6,572 nt of DNA from positions 1 through 6,572 of the forward strand of contig DAOUUS010000086.1 of the NCBI GenBank assembly GCA_030668065.1, written 5' to 3'. A program made the translations under genes and the position numbers. Below are positions 1 through 5,715 of this stretch, one piece after another. The notes beneath the pieces are model-generated. The model did no database searches. It was not told the DNA's origin and saw only the letters and a program-made list of their open reading frames with translations. The stretch's first letter is position 1, and every line of letters starts with the position of its first letter. Origin of the DNA: Candidatus Methanophagales archaeon (GTDB lineage Archaea > Halobacteriota > Syntropharchaeia > Alkanophagales > Methanospirareceae).

Positions 1-191
1 ATATCAAGTACAACGAAATCCGGCCCCATCCCAATATACGCATAATCACCAGATACAGCCACTGCCTCAACTGCGCCACCGAAGTGTCCTTCCAGTGTCA
101 CATTCACCTCATCCGCAGCTACCACTCCTGCACTAATCGTAAACACAGCGGCTGCAATAATAAATAGCATCAATATCCTATTGCAGGTCAT
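1..191 (-). CDS. Secreted LVIVD-repeat (beta-propeller) protein, N-terminal part
   Basis: This gene starts at 191 and runs off the left edge, so only 63 full codons are visible. Residues 1-4 are MTCN, then R5 and a hydrophobic stretch from about residue 6 to 25 ending in VVAA before DEVNV. This looks like a Sec signal peptide with likely cleavage near A26, so the mature protein should be extracytoplasmic. Residues 35-63 read like one LVIVD-type propeller blade: GGAVEAVAVSGDYAYIGMG followed by FVVLD, matching the family pattern of a V-V-V strand, an AYI/AYV strand and a closing hydrophobic-hydrophobic-D strand. The family is found in archaeal and bacterial surface or secreted proteins and is thought to bind ligands or partners. 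The exact role is unknown here. ATG at 191 is chosen because in-frame stops (TGA, TAA) lie shortly upstream with no other ATG, and GGAGGGT (201-207) sits 9 bases before it. Its start codon overlaps the stop of the small upstream gene (ATGA), suggesting translational coupling. Family assignment rests on a single blade. Confidence 0.7.
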   Translation of the reverse strand, partial: MTCNRILMLFIIAAAVFTISAGVVAADEVNVTLEGHFGGAVEAVAVSGDYAYIGMGPDFVVLD

Positions 192-331
192 GCTGCCACC
201 ACCCTCCGCGAAATTCTCGTGAAATCCACTCCGTTATCATCATCCACCGTCCTTATGACAGCAAATGCTGTTCCGGCACCCACAAAACCAAAAAGCAACA
301 AAATTACAACCGCTTTTTTAATATCTATCAT
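188..331 (-). CDS. 47-residue membrane or exported microprotein
   Basis: This is a short gene of 47 codons plus TGA. It begins MIDIKK, followed by a hydrophobic span from about residue 7 to 26 (VVILLLFGFVGAGTAFAV), then a short polar tail with a DDD cluster (about residues 30-32) and a basic RISRR segment near the C-terminus. The span could be a single transmembrane helix or a signal peptide with an A-F-A cleavage motif. I do not recognise the family. Support for it being real is strong for its size: GGAGGTGAT at 340-348, an almost ideal match to the archaeal anti-Shine-Dalgarno sequence, lies 8 bases before the ATG. The stop also overlaps the start of the LVIVD-repeat gene by 4 bases (ATGA). 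The pairing suggests co-translation and perhaps a shared job at the membrane, such as anchoring or assembling the secreted protein; that is inference. The plus-strand reading across the same bases (219-437) has no such signals. Confidence 0.62.
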   Translation of the reverse strand: MIDIKKAVVILLLFGFVGAGTAFAVIRTVDDDNGVDFTRISRRVVAA

Positions 332-509
332 CTCCTTTTATCACCTCCGATTGCCCCAGAAATTCGTTATCAGCTTCCTTTTTAATCGCCTCAAACTCCC
401 CCTTTTTGCCGTTGCCTCCAGCGCTACTCCTCCTTGAGTTATGCCAATTGCTCATACCCCAATCCGCAGTATCTTCCGCGAGTGCTTCCACAATCAGTAT
501 GCAGTCCAC
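318..509 (-). CDS. Possible small ORF, 63 codons, GTG start (doubtful)
   Basis: This reading frame on the minus strand starts at GTG (509), or at an internal ATG (455), and ends 14 bases inside the microprotein gene. The product would be hydrophilic and charged, with a Gly/Ser/Lys-rich middle (SSAGGNGKKGEF) and an acidic-basic segment EAIKKEADNEF; no membrane span or known motif is visible. A TAG stop sits in frame near 539, so the ORF cannot be extended far. There is no convincing Shine-Dalgarno before GTG 509, and only a weak G-rich stretch before ATG 455. For it: the overlap with the next gene resembles the coupling seen downstream, and residues before the GTG (LNLRSKLPSV) also read like protein. 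Alternatives are a decayed remnant of a longer gene, or simply the 5' leader of the microprotein operon. Confidence 0.25.
   Translation of the reverse strand: MDCILIVEALAEDTADWGMSNWHNSRRSSAGGNGKKGEFEAIKKEADNEFLGQSEVIKGDDRY
340..348 (-). promoter_or_regulatory. Strong Shine-Dalgarno for the 47-residue microprotein
   Basis: On the minus strand the bases read GGAGGTGAT, a nine-base near-complete complement to the archaeal 16S rRNA 3' end. It is 8 bases before ATG at 331 and decides the start of the microprotein. None of the ribosomal protein genes in this window has as good a site. Confidence 0.75.
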
Positions 510-573
510 GGACGGAAGTTTCGAGCGCAGGTTTAGCTAAGTGAATAAACTATTTTTTACAAAGGTGTTGAGG

Positions 574-588
574 TATATATAGTTTGCT
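574..588 (-). promoter_or_regulatory. Probable BRE/TATA promoter facing the minus-strand operon
   Basis: Read on the minus strand, GCAAAC (587-582) is followed by TATATATA (581-574), which fits an archaeal BRE followed by a TATA box. On the plus strand the six bases before the TATA run (GTTGAG or TTGAGG) match the BRE consensus poorly, so I favour minus-strand transcription. Initiation would be expected near 550, giving a leader of roughly 220 bases before the microprotein, or about 40 bases if the GTG at 509 is used. A second AT-rich element, CTTATAATAG preceded by GAAAAG on the minus strand (about 613-628), could act as an alternative promoter. Confidence 0.45.
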
Positions 589-670
589 GTGAGGGCTTTG
601 TAGAATAGCACACTATTATAAGCTTTTCTCTTCGCCATAATGAATAAAGTAAACTCAATTTGATATTTTG

Positions 671-679
671 TTTATTTTG
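671..679 (+). promoter_or_regulatory. TATA-like element for the aconitase X gene
   Basis: TTTATTTTG is centred about 28 bases before the ATG at 703. There is no Shine-Dalgarno in the short space between them. The distance is what one expects for a leaderless archaeal mRNA whose transcription starts at or next to the ATG. The element is T-rich rather than a good TATA consensus, so the call is tentative. Confidence 0.35.
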
Positions 680-692
680 TTTGCAAGCAAAC
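679..692. repeat. Inverted repeat GTTTGC-AA-GCAAAC before the aconitase X start
   Basis: Two perfect 6-base arms (679-684 and 687-692) flank AA, ending 10 bases before the ATG. It lies between the putative TATA element and the start codon, where a bound regulator would block RNA polymerase, so it could be an operator. A two-base loop makes an RNA hairpin unlikely. A 6-base palindrome can arise by chance. Confidence 0.4.
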
Positions 693-702
693 CAAATACT
701 AA

Positions 703-1896
703 ATGCACCTAACAAAAGAAGAAGAGCGGATATACGAAGGCGAAGAAGGCTGGACAAAGAAGAAAGCGATGGAGATACTGGTAGCAATCGGCGACATAAA
801 CAACGCTTCTGAATTGATCCCGATAGCAAGTGCACACATGTCCGGTGTATCCTACAAGACCATAGGTGACGCATTTGAATTCATAAACCGTCTCGAAGGC
901 ACCGTAGAAGTAAAAAGCACCTTGAATCCGATGGGCATGGACAGAGAAAAGTGGACTGAGATGAACATTTCAGAAGAATTCGCGAATAAGCAAAACGCTG
1001 TGTTCGCAGCTTATAAACACCTGGGCATCGCCCCTGTATGCTCCTGCACCCCCTATCTCCTGGAGGGTGGAGCGCCCAAAAAGGGCGAGCATATCGCATG
1101 GGCGGAATCGTCCGCGGTTTTATTCGCTAATTCTGTTATAGGTGCGAGAACGAACATGGAAGGTGCGCCGTCTGCACTTGCAGCGGCATTAATAGGTAAG
1201 ACACCGTGTTATGGGCTGCACCTGACAGAAAACAGAGTCCCGGAACTGAAAATCCGTGTGGATTGCACCCTTACAGATGCTGACTACAGCGCACTCGGGT
1301 TCCTTATCGGCGACCTTGTAGGCGATAAGATACCGATTATAGAGCTTTCGTCTGCTAATTCTCCGAGCCGTGACGACCTGAAACATTTATCCGCGGCTAT
1401 TGGTGCCACCGGATCAATAGGCTTGTATCATATACAGAATATAACCCCGGAAGCATTTGCTGCACGAACTGAGCCCGCGTTTGAACCCGAAGATAAGATG
1501 GAGCTAGGCACGACCGATTTGGACGAAGTATATGCCAAGGATTGCGAACCGGACGTAATCGCGATAGGCTGCCCCCATTGCTCTTCTGAGGAAATTAAAC
1601 GAATATACGAGCTGTTGCAAACAGAGTCAAAAGGACGGAAGATAAAGCAGGAGTTCTTTATATTCACCGCACGAGAGATAAAGAGCCAACCACAGATGCA
1701 ACATATAATAGAGAAGATAGAGAACTACGGCGTAAAAATTATCTGCGATACCTGCTTCGTTGTGTCACCCGCATTTGAGAATTATGAGTGCGTGCTGACA
1801 AACTCGGGTAAAATGCTGCGATACGTGCCGCTTATCTGCGGATGCGCAAAAGCGAAGTTGAGCAGAACTGATGAATGTGTCAAAGCAGCATTTTAA
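703..1896 (+). CDS. Aconitase X catalytic (large) subunit; probable mevalonate 5-phosphate dehydratase large subunit
   Basis: This 397-residue protein has the normal length and pattern of the stand-alone aconitase X (DUF521) large subunit. Visible family features are the N-terminal LTKEEERIYEGE (residues 3-14), SGVSYKTIGDA (47-57), NPMGMD (75-80), the CSCTPYL segment (113-119), ANSVIGARTNMEGAPSALAAALIGKTP (142-168), GCPHCSSEEI (289-298), CDTC (348-351) and the C-terminal LTNSGK (365-370). The many cysteines (113, 115, 290, 293, 348, 351, 363, 379, 381) fit an iron-sulfur hydro-lyase, but I cannot say which ones bind the cluster. In archaea this family dehydrates mevalonate 5-phosphate to trans-anhydromevalonate 5-phosphate, leading to isopentenyl phosphate for membrane lipids; bacterial relatives act on hydroxyprolines. 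The small DUF126 subunit is not adjacent: the next gene is uL3. ATG 703 is chosen because TAA lies directly upstream and the start matches the family N-terminus. No Shine-Dalgarno is present, so the message may be leaderless. The motif SAHMSG differs slightly from the more usual SAQ(I/V)SG. Confidence 0.9.
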   Translation: MHLTKEEERIYEGEEGWTKKKAMEILVAIGDINNASELIPIASAHMSGVSYKTIGDAFEFINRLEGTVEVKSTLNPMGMDREKWTEMNISEEFANKQNAVFAAYKHLGIAPVCSCTPYLLEGGAPKKGEHIAWAESSAVLFANSVIGARTNMEGAPSALAAALIGKTPCYGLHLTENRVPELKIRVDCTLTDADYSALGFLIGDLVGDKIPIIELSSANSPSRDDLKHLSAAIGATGSIGLYHIQNITPEAFAARTEPAFEPEDKMELGTTDLDEVYAKDCEPDVIAIGCPHCSSEEIKRIYELLQTESKGRKIKQEFFIFTAREIKSQPQMQHIIEKIENYGVKIICDTCFVVSPAFENYECVLTNSGKMLRYVPLICGCAKAKLSRTDECVKAAF

Positions 1897-1924
1897 TATC
1901 TATGTGTTTATATTAGAGGGTTAC

Positions 1925-1933
1925 TTTATATAA
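1925..1933 (+). promoter_or_regulatory. TATA box of the ribosomal protein operon
   Basis: TTTATATAA lies in the 69-base gap between the aconitase X stop and the uL3 start. Its centre is about 37 bases before the ATG at 1966, so transcription should start near 1955, giving a very short leader that contains the AGGA at 1957-1960. This is the best TATA box on the plus strand. It implies that the ribosomal operon starts at uL3 rather than depending on read-through from aconitase X. The short T run at 1891-1894 and the T-rich bases after it may help end the upstream transcript. Confidence 0.65.
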
Positions 1934-1965
1934 TCTTATTATAGTAAATATCGGATAGGAAGAAA

Positions 1966-2925
1966 ATGACCAAGAGACATAGACCAAGGAGAGGATCACT
2001 TGCCTATTCCCCACGGAAACGTGTAAGAAGTGAGACTTGCCGGCTGAAACGGGAAGATAAAGTCGCAGGTAAGGAAATCCAAAGCTTCGCAGGCTATAAA
2101 GCGGGAATGAGTCACCTCATGCTGACTGATAACTACCCGCATAGTCCAACGAAGGGAATGGAAATATCTGCTCCCACCACGATTATAGAGACTCCACCGC
2201 TGAAGGCTGTAGGGTTCCGTCTTTATAATGTGACGGGCTACGGTAAGAAAGTGGTAACGGAGGTGTGGGCGGAGAACGGTGGCAATCTGGACAAAATAGC
2301 GAGTATAATCGAAAGTGAGGATGAATCGTTTAGCATCAATATGATTGTCTCTACATTGCCACAGGTTGTGACTGGTATACCGAAGAAGAAGCCGGGAATA
2401 ATGGAGATAAAGATGAGCGGTGTGCTAGAAAAAGACCTCGAATACGCACGCGAAGTATTTGGTAAGGATATAAGGGTTGGAGATGCGTTTAAAGAAGGTG
2501 ATTTCGTGGATGTCACCGCAGTGACAAAAGGAAAAGGTACTCAAGGTCCTGTGAAGCGGTGGGGTGTCATGATACAGAACGCAAAAGCGCGGCGGTCCGG
2601 ACGCGGTCGTCATGTTGGATGTATTGGTGCCTGGACGCCTCGGCGTGTAAGATGGCGAATACCACAGCTTGGACAAACAGGTTATCAACAGCGAACAGAA
2701 TATAACAAGCGAATATTGAAGATTGGCGAGGAGGGCGAAGAGATTACACCAAAGGGTGGCTTCTTGAATTATGGCATTGTGAGAAATGATTATATTATGG
2801 TAAAAGGGAGTATTCCGGGACCAAAGAAGCGGTTAGTACGGATTTCTCATGCGATACGACCGTATCCTAAAATAGGCTCACCTGAGATCACATATATAAG
2901 TAGAGCATCACAACAGGGGAAATAA
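1966..2925 (+). CDS. rpl3: 50S ribosomal protein uL3 (archaeal L3)
   Basis: This 319-residue protein is somewhat short but within the range of archaeal uL3. The N-terminus KRHRPRRGSLAYSPRKR (residues 3-19) is the diagnostic archaeal/eukaryal start. FAGYKAGMSH (41-50) follows, and the central loop GTQGPVKRWGV and RSGRGRHVGCIGAWTPRRVRW carry the residues that reach toward the peptidyl-transferase centre. The C-terminal part PGPKKRLVRI is also typical. uL3 binds 23S rRNA early in 50S assembly. Just after the N-terminal motif, the stretch ETCRLKREDKVAGKE replaces the PRFRSWP-type sequence I expect in many archaea, so this short linker is divergent. It is the first gene of the operon, with its own TATA box and an AGGA just before the ATG. 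The next gene, uL4, starts 31 bases after the stop, the largest gap in the operon. Confidence 0.96.
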   Translation: MTKRHRPRRGSLAYSPRKRVRSETCRLKREDKVAGKEIQSFAGYKAGMSHLMLTDNYPHSPTKGMEISAPTTIIETPPLKAVGFRLYNVTGYGKKVVTEVWAENGGNLDKIASIIESEDESFSINMIVSTLPQVVTGIPKKKPGIMEIKMSGVLEKDLEYAREVFGKDIRVGDAFKEGDFVDVTAVTKGKGTQGPVKRWGVMIQNAKARRSGRGRHVGCIGAWTPRRVRWRIPQLGQTGYQQRTEYNKRILKIGEEGEEITPKGGFLNYGIVRNDYIMVKGSIPGPKKRLVRISHAIRPYPKIGSPEITYISRASQQGK

Positions 2926-2956
2926 GAGAGGAGAAAGAGAAGATAACGAGAGCAAG

Positions 2957-3763
2957 ATGATTGACGAAGTGAAGAGGAAAGCAAAGGTACTGGATTTATC
3001 AAATAACAGTATAAAGGAAGTAACACTGCCTTCGGTATTTATGGAAGAGTATCGGCCGGACATGATAAAGCGAGCTGTGCTGGTGATGCAGTCACATCGG
3101 CTACAACCAAAAGGACCCAGTTTGTTGGCGGGTAGGAAGACCTCGGCAGAGAGCTGGGGTGTTGGTAGAGGTGTTTCAAGAATAGCGCGTATAAAAGACG
3201 GTAGAAGAGCAGCACGGGCACCGCAAGCAGTTGGTGGGAGAAGAGCACATCCACCAAAGCATAATAAAATATTGAAGTTGAAGCTAAACGAAAAAGAGAG
3301 ACGGAAAGCGATACGGTCCGCTATCGCAGCTACTATAAACCCGGACATCGTGAAGAGCCGGGGACATAAGTTCAGTGAAGATGTGGAGTTACCGATAGTG
3401 GTCGTGGACACGTTCGCAAGCATAGGAAAAACCGTAGAAGTAGATGGCGTTTTAGCGACCATAGGGGTCGGCGAAGATCTGCTCCGCGCACAGAAACGTA
3501 AAATACGAGCTGGAAAAGGTAAAATGCGTGGCCGGAAATATAAGGCAAGAAAGAGCGTTTTAATTGTCGTTTCTGGTGATGAAGCAGAATCTACGGACCG
3601 AGGAACAGCAAAAATAATTGCTGGTGCGAAGAATTTACCGGGTGTTGAGGTCTCTTACGTAGAGTCGTTGAATGCCGAGTTGCTTGCACCGGGAACGCAT
3701 CCAGGCAGGTTGACTATCTGGACCGAATCGTCAATATCAAAGCTTGCTATGTTGGAGCGATAA
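2957..3763 (+). CDS. rpl4: 50S ribosomal protein uL4 (archaeal L4)
   Basis: This 268-residue protein is the usual length for archaeal uL4 or slightly longer. Family signatures in order: YRPDMIKRAVLVMQSHR (about residues 33-49), TSAESWGVGRGVSRIARIKDGRRAARAPQAVGGRRAHPP (about 62-100), the IRSAIAAT helix (about 119-126), RAGKGKMRGRKY (about 184-195) and LLAPGTHPGRLTIWTESSI (about 244-262). The long basic loop rich in Arg and Gly lines the nascent-peptide exit tunnel together with uL22. uL4 nucleates 50S assembly with uL3 and uL23. The first residues (MIDEVKRK) precede the conserved VLDLSNN strand and are slightly extended. Upstream Shine-Dalgarno is weak: GAGAGGAG (from about 2928) is too far away, so initiation may depend on translation of uL3. 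The stop is only two bases before uL23. Confidence 0.96.
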   Translation: MIDEVKRKAKVLDLSNNSIKEVTLPSVFMEEYRPDMIKRAVLVMQSHRLQPKGPSLLAGRKTSAESWGVGRGVSRIARIKDGRRAARAPQAVGGRRAHPPKHNKILKLKLNEKERRKAIRSAIAATINPDIVKSRGHKFSEDVELPIVVVDTFASIGKTVEVDGVLATIGVGEDLLRAQKRKIRAGKGKMRGRKYKARKSVLIVVSGDEAESTDRGTAKIIAGAKNLPGVEVSYVESLNAELLAPGTHPGRLTIWTESSISKLAMLER

Positions 3764-3765
3764 AA

Positions 3766-4026
3766 ATGGATAAAGGACAAATAATAAAACATCTTGTAGC
3801 CACGGAAAAGGCAACTATTCAGATAGATGACGAGAGCAAACTCCAGTTCATCGTGGATATACGTGCAAATAAAAACGAGATAAAGGATGCCGTGGAAATG
3901 GTGTTTGAGACTCCGGTAAAGAATATAAGGACGATGATCACATTTAAAGGCGAGAAGAAAGCAATAATAGATCTGAAAGAGGAAGGTAAGGCACGGGAAA
4001 TAGGCACATCACTTGGAATATTATAG
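3766..4026 (+). CDS. rpl23: 50S ribosomal protein uL23
   Basis: This 86-residue protein matches archaeal uL23 in length. Recognisable segments are HLVATEKA (residues 9-16), KLQFIVDIRANKNEIKDAVEMVF (25-47), VKNIRTMITFKGEKKAIIDL and the terminal LGIL. uL23 sits at the exit of the polypeptide tunnel and is a docking site for signal recognition particle and other nascent-chain factors. The start lies two bases after the uL4 stop. GGAG within the last uL4 codons provides the ribosome binding site with normal spacing, so the two are translationally linked. The next gene, uL2, follows after five bases. Confidence 0.96.
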   Translation: MDKGQIIKHLVATEKATIQIDDESKLQFIVDIRANKNEIKDAVEMVFETPVKNIRTMITFKGEKKAIIDLKEEGKAREIGTSLGIL

Positions 4027-4031
4027 AAAAA

Positions 4032-4781
4032 ATGGGTAAGAGAATAATAGCACAGCGGAGAGGAAAAGGGTCATCAGCCTTCAGGGCACCCTCACATCGT
4101 TATAAGGGTAATCTCGAACACATAAAAGTAGCTAATGATGAAATTGTAACGGCAAGAATCATGAAGATATTGCATGACCCCGCAAGGAGTACTCCAATAG
4201 CTCGTATAAGAGTAGAACGGGAGAACGGGAACGGTAAATGGACACACGCGGACGAGCAGCTTGTAGTCGTGCCGGAAGGTGTAGGAGAAGGGGATGAAAT
4301 GGTTTATGGTAAATCTGCTGCGGTAAAGACTGGGAATACACTGCCACTTAGTAATATTCCGGAAGGAATAGTGATTTGTAACTTAGAAGGGCGTCCAGGA
4401 GATGGAGGTAAGTTTGCAAGGGCTTCGGGCAATTTTGCCTCGTTGTTATCACATGAAGTGGAAACGGGTAAGACGCTTGTGATAATGCCGAGTGGTAAGA
4501 AGAAATGGTTATCATCGGATTGTTTCGCCACGATAGGAGTAGTTGCCGGTGGAGGACGAACAGAGAAGCCATTTGTAAAAGCAGGGAAGAGATATCATAA
4601 GATGAAGTCACATTCAACAAAATATCCAACAGTAAGAGGTGTGGCAATGAACGCTGTTGACCACCCATTTGGTGGTGGTGGGCATCAACATGTAGGAAAG
4701 TCAAAAACGCCTGCTAGGGGTGCACCACCCGGAAGAAAGGTCGGAAACATAGCTGCAAAGAGGACGGGTTATAGGAGATAA
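4032..4781 (+). CDS. rpl2: 50S ribosomal protein uL2 (archaeal L2)
   Basis: This 249-residue protein is normal for archaeal uL2, which is shorter than the bacterial form. It begins MGKRIIAQRRGKGS with FRAPSHRYKG (17-26), then the OB-fold and SH3-like core: NIPEGIVICNLEGRPGDGGKFARASG (108-133), KKWLSSDCFATIGVVAGGGRTEKP (157-180), and the C-terminal RNA-binding loop VRGVAMNAVDHPFGGGGHQHVGK (201-223). H211, H218 and H220 are the conserved histidines close to the peptidyl-transferase centre; Phe in HPF is usual for archaea and eukaryotes where bacteria have HPH. The extreme C-terminus KRTGYRR is also typical. uL2 supports subunit joining and the 50S active site. It is spaced five bases from uL23 and 15 bases from uS19. 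Confidence 0.97.
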   Translation: MGKRIIAQRRGKGSSAFRAPSHRYKGNLEHIKVANDEIVTARIMKILHDPARSTPIARIRVERENGNGKWTHADEQLVVVPEGVGEGDEMVYGKSAAVKTGNTLPLSNIPEGIVICNLEGRPGDGGKFARASGNFASLLSHEVETGKTLVIMPSGKKKWLSSDCFATIGVVAGGGRTEKPFVKAGKRYHKMKSHSTKYPTVRGVAMNAVDHPFGGGGHQHVGKSKTPARGAPPGRKVGNIAAKRTGYRR

Positions 4782-4783
4782 AA

Positions 4784-4790
4784 GAGGTGA
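4784..4790 (+). promoter_or_regulatory. Shine-Dalgarno for uS19
   Basis: GAGGTGA is six bases before the ATG at 4797. It is the clearest ribosome binding site within the ribosomal operon and fixes the uS19 start, including its long N-terminal part. A nearby out-of-frame GTG at 4793 can be ignored. Confidence 0.65.
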
Positions 4791-4796
4791 GCGTGA

Positions 4797-5210
4797 ATGG
4801 TAAAGCGGAAATCTAAAACTACACTGAAAAAGAAGGAAGTGGAGTTCAAATATAGAGGTTATACACTGGCGAAGCTAAAGAAGATGAAGATCGAAGACCT
4901 TGCGGGATTATTACCTGCGAGACAGCGCCGGAAATTGAAGAGAAAATTGAGAGAAGGAGAGGAGAAGCTGCTGACGCGGATAACCTCGAAAGAGGGGGTT
5001 AAGACACATTTACGAGATGCCATCGTACTGCCGAGCATGGTAGGAAAGACGGTAGGAATACACAATGGAAAAGGCTTTGAATACGTAGAGATAAAAACGG
5101 AGATGATAGGGCATTATCTGGGCGAGTTTGCACTGACACGCAGCAGGGTGTCGCATGGTGCCGCGGGTGTAGGTGCTACAAGGTCTTCAAAGTATGTGCC
5201 ACTGAAATAA
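4797..5210 (+). CDS. rps19: 30S ribosomal protein uS19 (archaeal S19)
   Basis: This 137-residue protein has the long archaeal/eukaryal form (bacterial S19 is about 92 residues). The N-terminal extension includes FKYRGYTLAKLKKMKIEDLAGLLPARQRRKLKR (about residues 17-49), typical of archaea. The core follows: KTHLRDAIVLPSMVGKTVGIHNGKGF (about 69-94), IKTEMIGHYLGEFALTRSRVSHGAAGVGATRSSKYVPLK (about 99-137), with the conserved IGHYLGEF and GVGATRSSK motifs. uS19 sits in the head of the 30S subunit, next to uS13, and contacts the A-site finger and tRNA region. The very basic first ten residues (VKRKSKTTLKKK) are a little unusual in their Lys density. Confidence 0.96.
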   Translation: MVKRKSKTTLKKKEVEFKYRGYTLAKLKKMKIEDLAGLLPARQRRKLKRKLREGEEKLLTRITSKEGVKTHLRDAIVLPSMVGKTVGIHNGKGFEYVEIKTEMIGHYLGEFALTRSRVSHGAAGVGATRSSKYVPLK

Positions 5211-5229
5211 GTAAATAAAGAGAAGAGAG

Positions 5230-5706
5230 ATGGGAAAGGTAAATTTTTGCGTGGATGCGGGAACAAGTGTTGTTCCTGAGGTGACTGCAAGGGCAATGGT
5301 CTATGAACTGCACATTTCGCCAAAGCATGCGTTTGAGGTGTGTCGAGCACTAAAAGGTAAGAAAGTGGAGGATGCAGAGCGATATCTTGAGGCGGTAGTG
5401 GAAAAGAAAGCGGTGGTTCCTTATAAGCGCCATAAGAAGAAAGTTGCACATCGTCGTGGCCTGACAAAGTGGTATGCAGGGAGATATCCGGTGAAGGCGA
5501 GTGCAGAGATATTGAAATTGGTGAGGAGTGCGAAAAAGAATGCTGAATATAAAGGGCTGGATGCAGAAGATATGAGGATATGGCATATGGCCACGAAGCA
5601 GGGTAGAACGATACGAGGGATATTCCCAAGGGCTTTTGGTCGTACATCGCCAAAGAATACGGATACGGTTACTATCGAACTAATATTACGGGAAGAAGGG
5701 AGTTAG
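5230..5706 (+). CDS. rpl22: 50S ribosomal protein uL22 (archaeal L22)
   Basis: This 158-residue protein is of archaeal/eukaryal uL22 type. The helical N-terminal domain contains ISPKHAFEVCRALKGKKVEDAERYLEAVVEKKAVVPYKRHKKKVAHRRG (about residues 29-77), where the KHAxExCRxLKGK and PYKRHKKKVAHR motifs are diagnostic. The tunnel-lining hairpin region is GLDAEDMRIWHMATKQGRTIRGIFPRAFGRTSPKNTDTVTIELILRE (about 109-156). uL22 contacts several 23S rRNA domains and forms part of the exit-tunnel constriction with uL4. It starts 19 bases after uS19, with a purine-rich GAGAAGAGAG before the ATG. uS3 follows after nine bases. Confidence 0.96.
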   Translation: MGKVNFCVDAGTSVVPEVTARAMVYELHISPKHAFEVCRALKGKKVEDAERYLEAVVEKKAVVPYKRHKKKVAHRRGLTKWYAGRYPVKASAEILKLVRSAKKNAEYKGLDAEDMRIWHMATKQGRTIRGIFPRAFGRTSPKNTDTVTIELILREEGS

Positions 5707-5715
5707 GTAAGGAAA

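Larger units (their letters stand above)
510..702. other. Divergent intergenic region
   Basis: Together with 332-509, this is the longest stretch in the window without a secure gene (about 370 bases). It is AT-rich and holds the promoter elements for both the minus-strand envelope genes and the plus-strand aconitase X gene. I see no tRNA-like, rRNA-like or CRISPR-like structure. A seven-codon ATG-to-TGA frame at 640-663 on the plus strand has no ribosome binding site and is probably chance. Confidence 0.6.

Noticed and set aside
219..437. 72-codon plus-strand frame opposite the microprotein
   Set aside because: No Shine-Dalgarno, and the opposite strand has a near-ideal one with a coupled downstream gene.
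640..663. Seven-codon plus-strand ORF upstream of aconitase X (possible leader peptide)
   Set aside because: No ribosome binding site, no attenuator-like structure, and it would lie upstream of the likely transcription start.
557..874. 105-codon minus-strand frame across the aconitase X start and intergenic region
   Set aside because: It covers the promoter region and the conserved aconitase X N-terminus in antisense, with an Arg/Leu/Ser-rich product and no ribosome binding site.
2908..3462. 184-codon open frame on the minus strand opposite uL4
   Set aside because: It lies entirely antisense to a secure uL4 gene, its Leu/Ser/Pro-rich product has no recognisable motif, and long antisense frames are expected opposite purine-rich coding strands.
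4662..4697. HPFGG in place of HPHGG in the uL2 active loop
   Set aside because: This is the normal archaeal/eukaryal form, HPFGGGGHQH, not a lost catalytic residue.
5114..5653. 179-codon open frame on the minus strand opposite uS19 and uL22
   Set aside because: It is antisense to two secure ribosomal protein genes and has a repetitive His/Pro/Ser/Leu-rich composition typical of a shadow frame.
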